61,748 nt of DNA, from contig NZ_JALPRX010000104.1 in the NCBI RefSeq assembly GCF_023223525.1, forward strand, positions 1 through 61,748, written 5' to 3'. Of the stretch, positions 1 to 9,955 are shown one piece after another. Under the pieces are notes generated by a model. The model made no database searches. It worked only from the letters and a program-made list of their open reading frames with translations, and was not told where the DNA came from. This DNA is from Roseomonas acroporae. GTDB lineage: Bacteria; Pseudomonadota; Alphaproteobacteria; Acetobacterales; Acetobacteraceae. The translations under genes were made by a program, and so were the position numbers. Positions within the stretch are counted from its first letter, which is position 1. Each line of letters opens with the position of its first letter.

Positions 1-87
1 GGACGCTCAGCTTGAAAATGCTCTAGCCTTTGATCCGGCGCATTTCCCGAGGCGCCGGGCGAGTACGCCCAGCCTGAAAATGCTCCC
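1..87. repeat. dispersed palindromic intergenic repeat, copy 1 (cut by window edge)
   Basis: Read on the minus strand this holds two units in a row, each opening with GAGCATTTTCA, continuing into a short stem (GCTGGGCG facing CGCCCGGC in the complete unit) and ending near GGAAATGC. The same unit recurs at about 3458-3629 and 17255-17357. The left part lies outside the window. The stretch from 88 to 322 holds nothing I can support as a gene. Confidence 0.75.
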
Positions 88-322
88 GGCCGTCGCCGCC
101 GGAGTCCCGGCGGTGCGTCCGTTCGAGCCCGCCCACCCGCCCCTTCGTCCGCCCGCCGCCCCAGGGCATGGCGAGCGCGGCCTTCAGGCCGGGTTGCCGC
201 CCGGCGACGGTCCGCCGCGGGTACGCCTGGTCGCGGCAACGGAGGCGTCCTGCCACCACGTCGACGCGCGCCTCGCGGCCGAGGCCGGGCAGATCGACGG
301 GATGCCCGCAGAGCGCCGCCGC

Positions 323-1225
323 TCAGAACCGGACATCCTGGAACAGCGAGATCGCCCAGTCGGCGAACACGCGGACCTTGTTGCTCAGCTGGCGGCCGGG
401 CGGATAGACGATGTGCAGCGGGACCGGCGCCACGCTCCAGTCCGGCAGCACCGGCACCAGCCGCCCCGCCGCCAGATGCGACGCGGCGGCAAAGCGCGGC
501 AGCTGCCCGACGCCGAGGCCGGCGACGACGGCGAGCACGGAGCTGCTGACCTCGTTCACGGCGACGCGCGCGCCGCCCGCCACCTCCACATGCTCCCCGT
601 CCCGGTCGAAGCCTAGCGGATAGGTCTCGCCCGTGGTCGCGCTGAAGTGGCCGATCGCGTCGTGCCGGTCGCGCAGCTCCGCCGGGTGCGCCGGCATGCC
701 GCGCCGTTCCAGGTAGGCCGGCGCGGCGCAGGTCACCATGCCGATCGTCGCGATGCGCCGGGCGACGAGGTTCGGGTTGCGGATGGTGCCGCCGCGGATC
801 ACGCAGTCGACATTCTCCGCGAGCAGGTCGGCGCTGCGGTCCGACGCGCCGATCTCGAGCCGGATGTCCGGGTAGAGCGCGAAGAAGCCCGGCAGGGCGG
901 GGATGATCACGTCCCGTGCCAGCACCGCCAGCACGTCGATGCGCAGCCGGCCCTTCGGGCTCAGCCGCGACAGGGCCATGCTGCCGTCCAGCTCGTCCAG
1001 CTCCGCGAGCAGGCGCACGGCGCGCTCGTAGTAGGCGGCGCCATCGGCGGTGACCACGAGGCGCCGCGTCGTCCGGCTGAGCAGGCCGGTGCGCAGATGC
1101 GCCTCCAGCCCCTGGATCAGCTTGGTCACCGTCGCCTTGGGCTGGTTCAGCGAGGCGGCCGCGCGGGTGAAGCTGCCCGTCTCCACGATGCGGGCGAAGG
1201 CACGCATGGCCGCGAGCTGATCCAT
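323..1225 (-). CDS. LysR-family transcriptional regulator
   Basis: A 300-residue protein, the usual LysR length. The N-terminus (MDQLAAMRAFARIVETGSF) carries the winged helix-turn-helix, and residues from about 90 on form the periplasmic-binding-protein-like effector domain. It resembles the AaeR/CrgA subgroup, whose members often control neighbouring efflux or aromatic-acid genes. The open frame continues upstream without a stop, but the start at 1225 was chosen because the conserved LysR N-terminus begins there. It is divergent from the esterase-like gene and the RND pump across 99 bp, the classic LysR arrangement, so it probably regulates them and itself. The inducer is unknown. Confidence 0.93.
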   Translation of the reverse strand: MDQLAAMRAFARIVETGSFTRAAASLNQPKATVTKLIQGLEAHLRTGLLSRTTRRLVVTADGAAYYERAVRLLAELDELDGSMALSRLSPKGRLRIDVLAVLARDVIIPALPGFFALYPDIRLEIGASDRSADLLAENVDCVIRGGTIRNPNLVARRIATIGMVTCAAPAYLERRGMPAHPAELRDRHDAIGHFSATTGETYPLGFDRDGEHVEVAGGARVAVNEVSSSVLAVVAGLGVGQLPRFAAASHLAAGRLVPVLPDWSVAPVPLHIVYPPGRQLSNKVRVFADWAISLFQDVRF

Positions 1226-1324
1226 GGCGTGGGTCTCCGGCACGGGCGGATTGTTTACCAGTATGAACAGTGAGGCCACAACACGACGCTTTATTGGTGG
1301 AATGCCGCTATCCAGATCTCGGGC
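1226..1324. promoter_or_regulatory. divergent control region, LysR gene / RND efflux operon
   Basis: This 99-bp gap separates two divergent genes. It contains a comparatively AT-rich patch (1251-1270, TTGTTTACCAGTATGAACAG) with the T-N11-A pattern and outer TGTT/AACA symmetry seen at LysR binding sites. The inner symmetry is weak, so the exact operator is inferred. Confidence 0.4.
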
Positions 1325-2212
1325 ATGGCCCCTTCCCCCGCCACCGAGACGATGGAGCTGACGTCCCGCCTCTCCCTGCGGGTCCGGATCCATGGCCGCG
1401 GCACCCTGCCGAGCACGGCCCCGACGATGCTGCACCTGCACGGCGGCGCCTTCGCCGGCACGCTGGCGGATGGCGAGGCGGTGGCACGGATCCTGGCCGC
1501 GGCGGGGGCGGTGGTCGTCTCGGTCGACTACCCGGCCGGCCCCGCGCATCCCTTTCCGGAGGCGCTGGAGGCAGCCTATCTCGCCCTGTGCCAGGCGCCG
1601 CGGCAGCGCGGCGGCACACGCCGGGGCGGACGGCTCTACGTCGCGGGCGAGGAGGCCGGCGGCAACCTCGCCGCCGCCCTCGCCCTGATGGCGCGCGACC
1701 GGCGGGAGCCGCCGCTGGCAGGGCAGATCCTGCTCTCCCCGATGCTCGACCCGCGCCTGGCCACCGCCTCCTGCCGCAGCGCCGAGACCGGCGCGATCGG
1801 CTGCCCGCTGGCCGAGGGATGGCACGCCTATCTCGGCTCGCCCGACCGCGCCTGCCATCCCTACGCGGCCCCCGGCGGCGCGCTGCGCCTGGCCGGCGTG
1901 GCGCCGGCGCTGCTGCTGACCGGCCCCGACGATCCTCTGCGCGACGAGGCCGCCGCCTACGCGCAGCGTCTGGCGGCGAGCGGCGTGCCGGCCCGGCTGC
2001 ACCGGATCGCGGCGCCGGTCGCCTGGCCGGGCCTGCTCGTCGCGCCCGCCGCCACCTGTCCCGAGGCCGCCTGTCCGGACACCGTCCGTCCCGGCGCCGA
2101 CTCGCCTCTCCCCTGGGCCGACGAGGTCCGTGCCGCCGTCGCCGCCTTCCTCGACGCGACCGCGCGCCGCGTCGCCGCTCGCAAGCCAGACGCTCCGGAG
2201 CCGCTGTCATGA
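1325..2212 (+). CDS. alpha/beta-hydrolase (HSL-type) homologue lacking catalytic serine
   Basis: A 295-residue protein of the hormone-sensitive-lipase/acetyl-esterase fold. The oxyanion-hole HGG is present (His39-Gly40-Gly41) and the acid-loop DPLRDE is intact (Asp203). The nucleophile elbow, normally GDSAGG, reads GEEAGG at 108-113, so the serine position is Glu110. The usual HGF histidine near residue 233 is also absent (region APVAWPG). Two of three catalytic residues are therefore lost, and ordinary ester hydrolysis is unlikely; a binding or regulatory role is possible. The stop overlaps the start of the RND adaptor (ATGA), so the two are translationally coupled. Confidence 0.85.
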   Translation: MAPSPATETMELTSRLSLRVRIHGRGTLPSTAPTMLHLHGGAFAGTLADGEAVARILAAAGAVVVSVDYPAGPAHPFPEALEAAYLALCQAPRQRGGTRRGGRLYVAGEEAGGNLAAALALMARDRREPPLAGQILLSPMLDPRLATASCRSAETGAIGCPLAEGWHAYLGSPDRACHPYAAPGGALRLAGVAPALLLTGPDDPLRDEAAAYAQRLAASGVPARLHRIAAPVAWPGLLVAPAATCPEAACPDTVRPGADSPLPWADEVRAAVAAFLDATARRVAARKPDAPEPLS

Positions 2213-3459
2213 ACGAGATCGGCGAGATCGCCATCGAGCCGCCGCAGGCCTCGCACCGCCGCCGGCGACGGCCCGTCCTTGTCGCCGCCGTGGCGGTGCT
2301 GGTCCTGGCCGGGCTCGGCGGCGGGGCGGTGCTGACCGGCCGGGTGCCGCTGCCCTGGCAGGCCGCGCCCGCCGCGACGGCCGCCGCGCCCGCCCCGCCG
2401 CCCGTCTCCGTCGCCGTGACGGAACGGCGCGACGTCACGCTCTGGCGCGAATTCTCCGGCCGGGTCGAGGCGGTGGGCCGCGTCGAGGTGCGGCCGCGCG
2501 CGGCGGGCGCCATCCTGGGCGTGCCCTTCCGCGAGGGCGCGCTGGTGCGCCGGGGCGACCTGCTCGTGACCATCGACCCCGCGCCCTACGCCGCCGCGGT
2601 GCAGCGGGCGGAGGCGCAGGTGGCGACCGCCGAGGCGCAGCTCCTCCTCGCCGGCCGGGAGCAGGCACGCGCGCAGCAGCTGGTGCAGAGCAGCGCCGGC
2701 ACGCAGCGCGACCTCGACCAGCGCGCCAGCGCCTTCCAGGCGGCGGGCGCGGCGCTGCGGAGCGCGCAGGCGCAGCTCACCCTCGCCCGCCTCGACCTCG
2801 GCTACACCGAGGTGCGGGCGCCGATCGACGGGCGGGTGGGACGCATCGAGGTGACGCCGGGCAACCTGGTGCCGGCCGGCCCCGGGGCGCCGGTGCTGAC
2901 CACGCTGGTCTCGGTGGACCCGATCTACGCGAGCTTCGAGGCCGACGAGCAGACCGTCGAGCACGCCCTCGCCGGTCTGCCGCCGGGCGCCGGGATCGAC
3001 CGGATCCCCGTCGAGATCGGCACCATGGCTAGTGGCGGCACGCCGTTCCGGGGGCGTCTGCAATTCGTCGACAACGTGGTGGATGCGCGCAGCGGCACCA
3101 TCCGCCTGCGTGCCCGCCTCGACAATCCGGACGGGCGCCTGCTGCCCGGCCAGTTCGCGCGGATACGCCTGGGCCAGCCGCGGCCCGAGCCGGTCCTCGC
3201 GGTGGCGGAACAGGCCATCGGCACCGATCAGGACCGCCGCTACGTGCTGGTGGTCGACGCGGCGAACAGGGTGGCCTACCGGCCGGTGCGGCTGGGCGGC
3301 ACCGCCGACGGGCTGCGCATCGTGACGGAGGGGCTGGAGCCGGGCGAGCGCATCGTCGTCAACGGGCTGCAGCGCGTCCGCCCCGGCGCCGTCGTGGCGC
3401 CGCGTCCGGTCGCGATGACCGCCGCCACGGAAGCCCCCGGCATGCTGGCGGCCCGCTAG
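2209..3459 (+). CDS. RND efflux periplasmic adaptor (AcrA/MexA-type membrane fusion protein)
   Basis: A 416-residue membrane fusion protein. It has a basic N-terminus (RRRRR) then a membrane anchor at about 23-45, a lipoyl half (ILGVPFREGALVRRGDLL), a coiled-coil hairpin rich in Ala/Gln/Arg at about 125-190, the second lipoyl half (GYTEVRAPIDGRVGR), and C-terminal beta-barrel and membrane-proximal domains. It would link the inner-membrane pump encoded next to an outer-membrane channel; no TolC-like gene is in the window. Its ATG overlaps the stop of the preceding gene by four bases. Its TAG stop lies at the edge of the palindromic repeat that separates it from the pump gene. Confidence 0.95.
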   Translation: MNEIGEIAIEPPQASHRRRRRPVLVAAVAVLVLAGLGGGAVLTGRVPLPWQAAPAATAAAPAPPPVSVAVTERRDVTLWREFSGRVEAVGRVEVRPRAAGAILGVPFREGALVRRGDLLVTIDPAPYAAAVQRAEAQVATAEAQLLLAGREQARAQQLVQSSAGTQRDLDQRASAFQAAGAALRSAQAQLTLARLDLGYTEVRAPIDGRVGRIEVTPGNLVPAGPGAPVLTTLVSVDPIYASFEADEQTVEHALAGLPPGAGIDRIPVEIGTMASGGTPFRGRLQFVDNVVDARSGTIRLRARLDNPDGRLLPGQFARIRLGQPRPEPVLAVAEQAIGTDQDRRYVLVVDAANRVAYRPVRLGGTADGLRIVTEGLEPGERIVVNGLQRVRPGAVVAPRPVAMTAATEAPGMLAAR

Positions 3460-3629
3460 AGCCGATCCAGCCTGACTGTATCAGGCCGGAACGGCTCTAG
3501 CCTTTTGATTTTTCGCATTTTCCGAGCCGCTGAGCGAGGACGCTCAGCTTGAAAATGCTCTAGAGCATTTCAGGCTGGGTGTACTCACCCGGCGAATCGG
3601 AAAATGCAAGAAATCAGAAGGCTGGAGCC
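3458..3629. repeat. dispersed palindromic intergenic repeat, copy 2
   Basis: Three units lie in the adaptor-pump gap. First is a near-perfect dyad from about 3462 to 3500 (GAGCCG arm, CTGTA loop, matching CGGCTC arm). Second is the GAGCATTTTCA unit in reverse (about 3501-3561) with the GCTGAGCG/CGCTCAGC stem. Third is the same kind of unit in forward orientation (about 3562-3629). The element overlaps the adaptor stop codon. It may form RNA stem-loops that tune relative expression of adaptor and pump. Confidence 0.8.
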
Positions 3630-3728
3630 TCTCCCGCAGAGGACCGCGTGCGACCGCGCGCGGCCATGGCCGGGCCTGCCCGGCCCCGTGACCGCCCACA
3701 GAGAGCCGGGACCCCTCGGACGGACGCC

Positions 3729-6700
3729 ATGAACATCTCCCGCTTCTTCGTCGACCGCCCGATCTTCGCGGGCGTGCTCTCGGTGCTGATCTTCGTTGCC
3801 GGCCTGCTCGCCCTGGTCGCGCTGCCGATCTCGGAATACCCGGAGGTGGTGCCGCCGCAGGTGGTGGTCCGCGCCACCTATCCCGGCGCCAGCCCGCGCG
3901 TCATCGCGGAGACGGTGGCGACGCCGATCGAGGAGCAGATCAACGGCGTCGAGGGCATGCTCTACATGAGCAGCCAGGCGACGACCGACGGGCTGATGAC
4001 GCTCACCGTCACCTTCCGCCTCGGCACCGACCCGGACAAGGCGCAGCAGCTCGTGCAGAACCGCGTCGCGCAGGCCGAGCCGCGCCTGCCCGACGCGGTG
4101 CGCGCGCTCGGCGTCACCACGCGCAAGAGCTCGCCCGACCTGATGATGGTGGTGCACGTGCTCTCGCCGGATGGCCGCTACGACCCGACCTACCTGCGCA
4201 ACTACGCCGTGCTGAACGTCAGGGACCGGCTCGCCCGGATCGCCGGCGTCGGCGACGTGCAGCTCTTCGGCTCGGGCGACTACGCCATGCGCGTCTGGCT
4301 CGATCCGCAGCGCATGGCCGAGCGCGGCCTTTCGGCCGGCGACGTGGTGCGCGAGATCAGGGCGCAGAACGTGCAGGCGGCCGCCGGCGTGATCGGCGGC
4401 GCGCCCAACGTGCCGGGCGTCGCGCTGCAGCTCTCCGTCAACGCCCAGGGGCGGCTGCGCAGCGTCGAGGAATTCGGCGACATCGTGATCCGCGCCGCGC
4501 CCGACGGCGCCGTCACCCGACTGCGCGACGTGGCCAGGCTGGAGCTGGGGGCGGCCGACTACGCGCTGCGCGCGCTGCTCGACGGCAAGGCCGCGGTCGC
4601 CGTGCCGGTGTTCCAGGCGCCGGGCTCCAACGCCATCCGGATCTCGGACGAGGTCCGCCGCGTGATGGGCGAGATCCGGGAGACCATGCCCGAGGGGGTG
4701 AGCTACGAGATCGTCTACGACACCACCCAGTTCGTGCGCGCCTCGATCGAGGCCGTGGTGCACACGCTGCTGGAGGCGGTGGTGCTTGTGGTGATCGTGG
4801 TGGTGCTGTTCCTGCAGACCTGGCGGGCCTCGATCATCCCGCTGGTCGCCGTGCCGGTCTCGGTGGTCGGCACCTTCGCGGTGATGCACCTGATCGGCTT
4901 CTCGATCAACGCGCTCAGCCTGTTCGGCCTGGTGCTCGCCATCGGCATCGTGGTGGACGACGCGATCGTGGTGGTCGAGAACGTGGAGCGCAACATCGAG
5001 GCCGGCCTGTCGCCCCGGGACGCCACCAACCAGGCGATGAGCGAGGTCTCCGGCCCGATCGTCGCCATCGCGCTGGTGCTGGTCGCGGTGTTCGTGCCGC
5101 TCGCCTTCATCAGCGGGCTGACCGGGCAGTTCTACCGCCAGTTCGCGCTGACCATCGCCATCTCCACCGTGATCTCGGCGGTGAACTCCCTCACCCTGTC
5201 GCCGGCGCTGGCCGCCCTGCTGCTGAAGGGCCACGGCACGCCGCCGGACCGGCTGACCAGGATGATGGACCGCGGCCTGGGCTGGTTCTTCCGCCGCTTC
5301 AACCGCGCCTTCGCCGCGGGCGGGCGCGCCTATGGCGGCGGCGTGGCGCGGGTGATCTCGCGCAAGGGCCTGATGATGTTCCTCTACCTCCTCCTGGTGG
5401 GCGTGACGGCGGTGCTGTTCCGCGCCGTGCCGGGCGGCTTCGTGCCGCTGCAGGACAAGCAGTACCTGGTCGGCTTCGCGCAATTGCCGGACGGCGCCAG
5501 CCTCGACCGGGCGGAGTCGGTCATCCGCCGCATGGACGCGATCGCGCTGGCGACGCCGGGCGTGGCCGATACCGTGTCCTTCCCCGGCCTCTCCATCAAC
5601 GGCTTCACCAACAGCTCCAACGCCGGCATCGTCTTCACCCCGCTGCGGCCCTTCGAGGAGCGCACCACCCCGGCGCTCTCGGCGGGCGGCATCGCCGGCC
5701 GGCTGAACGCGCGGTTCGCCGGCATCGAGGATGCCTTCATCGCGATCTTCCCGCCGCCGCCCGTGCAGGGCCTCGGCACCATCGGCGGCTTCAAGCTGCA
5801 GATCGAGGACCGTGCCGGCCTGGGCTACGAGGCGCTGGCCGAGGCGACCGCCGCCTTCCTCGCCGCCGCCCGCCGGGCGCCGGAACTGACGGGCATGTTC
5901 TCGGGCTTCCAGGCCAACGTGCCGCAGCTGCGGGTCGATCTCGACCGCGTCCGGGCGCGGCAGCTCGGCGTTTCCGTCACCGACGTGTTCGACACGCTGC
6001 AGATCTATCTCGGCTCGCTCTACGTGAACGACTTCAACGCGTTCGGCCGCACCTACTCGGTGCGCATCCAGGCCGACGCGCCGTTCCGCGCCCGCGCCGA
6101 GGATATCGGCCGGCTCAAGGTGCGCTCGGCCGCGGGCGAGATGGTGCCGCTCTCGGCCGTGCTGCAGGTCCGCGACAGCGCCGGGCCGGAGCGGGCGATG
6201 CGCTACAACGGCTTCCTCTCCGCCGACGTCAACGGCGCCGCGGCCCCGGGCTACTCCTCCGGGCAGGCGCAGGCGGCGATCGCGCGGATCGCGGCCGAGA
6301 CGCTGCCCAAGGGCTTCGGCTACGAATGGACCGAGCTGACCTACCAGCAGATCCTGGCCGGCAACTCCTCGATCCTGGTGTTCCCGCTGGCGCTGCTGCT
6401 GGTGTTCCTGGTGCTCGCCGCCCAGTACGAGAGCCTGACCCTGCCGATCGCGATCATCCTGATCGTGCCGATGGGCCTGCTGGCCGCCATGGCCGGCGTC
6501 TGGCTCACGCATGGCGACAACAACGTCTTCACCCAGATCGGCCTGGTGGTGCTGGTCGGCCTCTCGGCCAAGAACGCGATCCTGATCGTCGAATTCGCGC
6601 GGGAGCTGGAGCTGCAGGGCCGCTCGCCGGTCGCCGCGGCGATCGAGGCCAGCCGGCTTCGCCTGCGGCCGATCCTGATGACCTCGATGGCCTTCATCAT

Positions 6701-6938
6701 GGGCGTCGTGCCGCTGGTTGCCTCGGTCGGCGCCGGCGCGGAGATGCGGCATGCGATGGGCGTCGCGGTGTTCGCGGGGATGATCGGCGTCACTGCCTTC
6801 GGCCTGTTCCTGACGCCGGTCTTCTACGTGGTGCTCCGTCGGCTCGCCGGGAACCGGCGCCTGATCCACCATGGCGCCCAGGTGCCACGGCAGGCCGAGC
6901 CCGGTTCCTCCGGCCTGCCCGGCGGCGCCGGGCTCTGA
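3729..6938 (+). CDS. RND efflux transporter, inner-membrane pump (AcrB/MexB-like, HAE1 family)
   Basis: A 1069-residue protein of typical HAE1 length starting MNISRFFVDRPIFAGVL. It has a first transmembrane helix, a large periplasmic porter domain, helices 2-7 (from about 335), a second porter domain (about 560-860) and helices 8-12. The proton-relay aspartates are visible in GIVVDDAIVVVENVERN. The internal two-fold repeat of the family is evident. It would export hydrophobic or aromatic compounds using the proton gradient. It follows the adaptor after the 269-bp repeat-bearing gap. The frame runs upstream to 3579, but that part lies inside the repeat, so the start is set at 3729. Substrate cannot be read from sequence. 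Confidence 0.96.
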   Translation: MNISRFFVDRPIFAGVLSVLIFVAGLLALVALPISEYPEVVPPQVVVRATYPGASPRVIAETVATPIEEQINGVEGMLYMSSQATTDGLMTLTVTFRLGTDPDKAQQLVQNRVAQAEPRLPDAVRALGVTTRKSSPDLMMVVHVLSPDGRYDPTYLRNYAVLNVRDRLARIAGVGDVQLFGSGDYAMRVWLDPQRMAERGLSAGDVVREIRAQNVQAAAGVIGGAPNVPGVALQLSVNAQGRLRSVEEFGDIVIRAAPDGAVTRLRDVARLELGAADYALRALLDGKAAVAVPVFQAPGSNAIRISDEVRRVMGEIRETMPEGVSYEIVYDTTQFVRASIEAVVHTLLEAVVLVVIVVVLFLQTWRASIIPLVAVPVSVVGTFAVMHLIGFSINALSLFGLVLAIGIVVDDAIVVVENVERNIEAGLSPRDATNQAMSEVSGPIVAIALVLVAVFVPLAFISGLTGQFYRQFALTIAISTVISAVNSLTLSPALAALLLKGHGTPPDRLTRMMDRGLGWFFRRFNRAFAAGGRAYGGGVARVISRKGLMMFLYLLLVGVTAVLFRAVPGGFVPLQDKQYLVGFAQLPDGASLDRAESVIRRMDAIALATPGVADTVSFPGLSINGFTNSSNAGIVFTPLRPFEERTTPALSAGGIAGRLNARFAGIEDAFIAIFPPPPVQGLGTIGGFKLQIEDRAGLGYEALAEATAAFLAAARRAPELTGMFSGFQANVPQLRVDLDRVRARQLGVSVTDVFDTLQIYLGSLYVNDFNAFGRTYSVRIQADAPFRARAEDIGRLKVRSAAGEMVPLSAVLQVRDSAGPERAMRYNGFLSADVNGAAAPGYSSGQAQAAIARIAAETLPKGFGYEWTELTYQQILAGNSSILVFPLALLLVFLVLAAQYESLTLPIAIILIVPMGLLAAMAGVWLTHGDNNVFTQIGLVVLVGLSAKNAILIVEFARELELQGRSPVAAAIEASRLRLRPILMTSMAFIMGVVPLVASVGAGAEMRHAMGVAVFAGMIGVTAFGLFLTPVFYVVLRRLAGNRRLIHHGAQVPRQAEPGSSGLPGGAGL

Positions 6939-7444
6939 AGGCGATCATGCGCCCGGGGTTCTGCCATGGCCTGCACCGAGGTGACGCGGCGCACGGCGCG
7001 CTGCGCACGGTCCGTGCGGATGGCGGGATGGCGGGCGCAGCGTCGAGCGGATCTTGCGCGGCCAGGAGCCGTATCCGTCCGCAGTGACGGGATCGGGGCC
7101 AGGCCGGTAGCCGATCCGGCCGATCGGAGAAGGGCTGGGCCGCCGCGACGGCGAGCACGCCAAGCTCGGCTTCCGCGACGCCGGAGACGGGGCTTCGTTG
7201 CCGCGTTCGGCGGTCGGCGGACAGCGGCGTGAATCCGGCGGGTCGGGCCAGGGTCCGGATCGGCGGGATCGCGCCGCTCCATCGGGACAATCTCGGCCGC
7301 GAATCCGCGCAATCCGCCGGTTCGGACCGGAATGCGCGTCTCGTCCGAGCAAGGACGGCCTGACGCATGCCGACCGCCGACCGAATTGCGGGGCCGAGGC
7401 GATCCGGAACACGTCCCGCCACGGGCGGAACGCCGCTTCGTGGG
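6939..7444. other. 506-bp gap without a supportable gene
   Basis: This sits between the convergent ends of the pump gene and livF. Several short overlapping frames exist on both strands, but none has a recognisable domain, convincing ribosome-binding site or protein-like composition. I see no clear terminator hairpin or repeat. It could be gene debris. Confidence 0.5.
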
Positions 7445-8158
<714 letters not shown>

Positions 8159-8160
8159 CG

Positions 8161-8919
8161 CTACACCCCCTCCTCGTCCGAGAGATAGGCGGCGATCACC
8201 GCCGGGTCGCGCCGGATCTCGTCCGCCGTGCCGGTCGCGATGCAGCGCCCGTAGACCAGCACGGAGATGCGGTCGGCCAGCGCGAACACCGCCTCCATGT
8301 CGTGCTCGACCAGCAGCATGCCGATGCGGCCCTTCAGCCCGCGCAGCGTCTCCGTCATGCGCAGGGATTCGGCGGCGCCGAGGCCGGCCATCGGCTCGTC
8401 CAGCAGCAGCAGCCGCGGCGCGGCGGCAAGGGCGGCCGCGAGCTCGATCTGCTTGCGCTCGCCATGCGAGAGGTCGGCGACCGGCAGGGCGCGGCGTGAC
8501 TCCGGCAGCCCGACCTGGTCGAGCAGCGCCTCGGCCGGGGCGGCCAGCGCCGGGTCGCGCCGCGCGTCACGCCAGAAGCGGAAGGAATGGCCGAGCCGCG
8601 CCTGGACCGCCAGCGCCACGTTGTCGCGCGCCGTGTCGTCGCCGAGCAACTGGGTGATCTGGAAGGTGCGCGCCATGCCGCGATGCACCCGCGCGGCGGC
8701 ATGGAGGGGGACGATCTCCTCGCCCGCCAGCCGGATGCTGCCGGCATCGGGGCGCAGCGTGCCGGTGATCTGCGCGATCGCCGTGCTCTTGCCGGCGCCG
8801 TTCGGCCCGATCAGCGCATGCAGCTCGCCCGGCAGGACGGCGAGGTCGAGATGGTCGGTGGCGAGCAGGCCGCCGAAGCGCTTCACCAGGCCACGGACGG
8901 CCAGCAGCGGCTCAGCCAT
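8161..8919 (-). CDS. livG: LivG-type ABC transporter ATP-binding protein
   Basis: A 252-residue ATPase with Walker A (GPNGAGKST), LivG-type signature (LSHGERKQ), Walker B (LLLLDEPMAG) and switch histidine (VEHDMEAVF). It pairs with LivF on the cytoplasmic face of LivM/LivH. The start overlaps the livM stop by 8 bp, showing translational coupling. Confidence 0.94.
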   Translation of the reverse strand: MAEPLLAVRGLVKRFGGLLATDHLDLAVLPGELHALIGPNGAGKSTAIAQITGTLRPDAGSIRLAGEEIVPLHAAARVHRGMARTFQITQLLGDDTARDNVALAVQARLGHSFRFWRDARRDPALAAPAEALLDQVGLPESRRALPVADLSHGERKQIELAAALAAAPRLLLLDEPMAGLGAAESLRMTETLRGLKGRIGMLLVEHDMEAVFALADRISVLVYGRCIATGTADEIRRDPAVIAAYLSDEEGV

Positions 8920-9955
8920 GACGGCGGCGCCAGGACAGGAGGCGCGGCAGGCGGCCGCCGGCGGCGCCAGGGGCGTCGGAAGCCGGGCGGCGGCGGAACA
9001 GCGCGGCGAGCCCGCCCTGGCTGAACAGCACCACCACGACCAGGATCGGCCCCAGCACCACCTGCCAGTTCTCGGTCAGGGCGGTGAGACCGGTCTCCAG
9101 CACCACCAGCGCCAGCGCGCCGAGGACGGGGCCGAGCAGCGTGCCGATGCCGCCCAGGATCACCATCACCATCAGCTCGCCCGACTTGGTCCAGTGCAGC
9201 ATGTCCGGGCTGACGAAGCGCATGGCGTTGACCATCAGCGCGCCGGCGAGCGCCGCCCCCATGCCGGCGATGACGAAGGCGGCGAGCTTGTACGGGTAGG
9301 GGCGGATGCCGCTCGCCACCACCCGCGCCTCGTTCTGGCGGATGCCTTCCAGCACCCGGCCGAAGCGCGAGCGCACGAGGCGGCGCTGGAAGGCCAGCCA
9401 CAGGGCGAGGGCGCCGAGCGCCACCCAGTACATGGTGGCCGGGTCGCGCAGGTTGAGCGGGCCGAGCAGGTTGGGCCGGCGCACCGAGAGCCCGTCATCG
9501 CCGCCATAGGCGCTGAGCGAGGCGAACAGGAAGTAGAGCATCTGCGCGAAGGCCAGCGTGATCATGATGAACTGCACGCCGCTGGTGCGCAGCGACAGCG
9601 CGCCGATCGCCGCCGCCCCGAGGCCGCCCACCAGCAGCGCCGCCGGCAGGGTGACGGCGAGTTGGTTGGAGCCGGGGATCAGCCCGAGGAACGGATCGCC
9701 CGGGGCGAGGTGCGCGTAGAGGATGCCGACCGTGTAGCCGCCGAGCCCGTAGAAGGCGGCGTGGCCGAAGGAGACCAGCCCGCCATGGCCGAGGATCAGG
9801 TTCAGCGAGGCGGCGGCGATGCCGTAGATGACGATGCGGCTGGCCAGCGGCACCGTGGCCGGGCTGCCGAGCGCGGTCGCCAGGAAGGGCAGCAGCGCGG
9901 CCGCGGCGAGCAGCAGAAGCAGGGCGGCGCGTTCGCGCGCGGGATGTTCACGCAT
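8912..9955 (-). CDS. livM: LivM-type ABC transporter permease
   Basis: A 347-residue integral membrane protein of about 8-10 hydrophobic helices. It carries the LivM hallmarks GGLVSFGHAAFYGLGGY and a late glycine-rich GGIGTLLGPVLGA loop. It forms the translocation channel with LivH. It overlaps livH by 8 bp and livG by 8 bp. Confidence 0.94.
   Translation of the reverse strand: MREHPARERAALLLLLAAAALLPFLATALGSPATVPLASRIVIYGIAAASLNLILGHGGLVSFGHAAFYGLGGYTVGILYAHLAPGDPFLGLIPGSNQLAVTLPAALLVGGLGAAAIGALSLRTSGVQFIMITLAFAQMLYFLFASLSAYGGDDGLSVRRPNLLGPLNLRDPATMYWVALGALALWLAFQRRLVRSRFGRVLEGIRQNEARVVASGIRPYPYKLAAFVIAGMGAALAGALMVNAMRFVSPDMLHWTKSGELMVMVILGGIGTLLGPVLGALALVVLETGLTALTENWQVVLGPILVVVVLFSQGGLAALFRRRPASDAPGAAGGRLPRLLSWRRRHG

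Noticed and set aside
323-2002. A 559-residue LysR protein with a long N-terminal extension
   Set aside because: The first 259 residues overlap the divergent hydrolase gene and lack any domain; the LysR N-terminus starts at 1225.
3585-6872. A 1095-codon frame antisense to the RND pump
   Set aside because: Composition is His/Asp/Arg-rich and domain-free, mirroring the codon pattern of the pump gene.
6939-7444. Small ORFs of 68-210 codons in the gap after the RND pump
   Set aside because: No ribosome-binding site, domain or plausible composition; several overlap each other on both strands.
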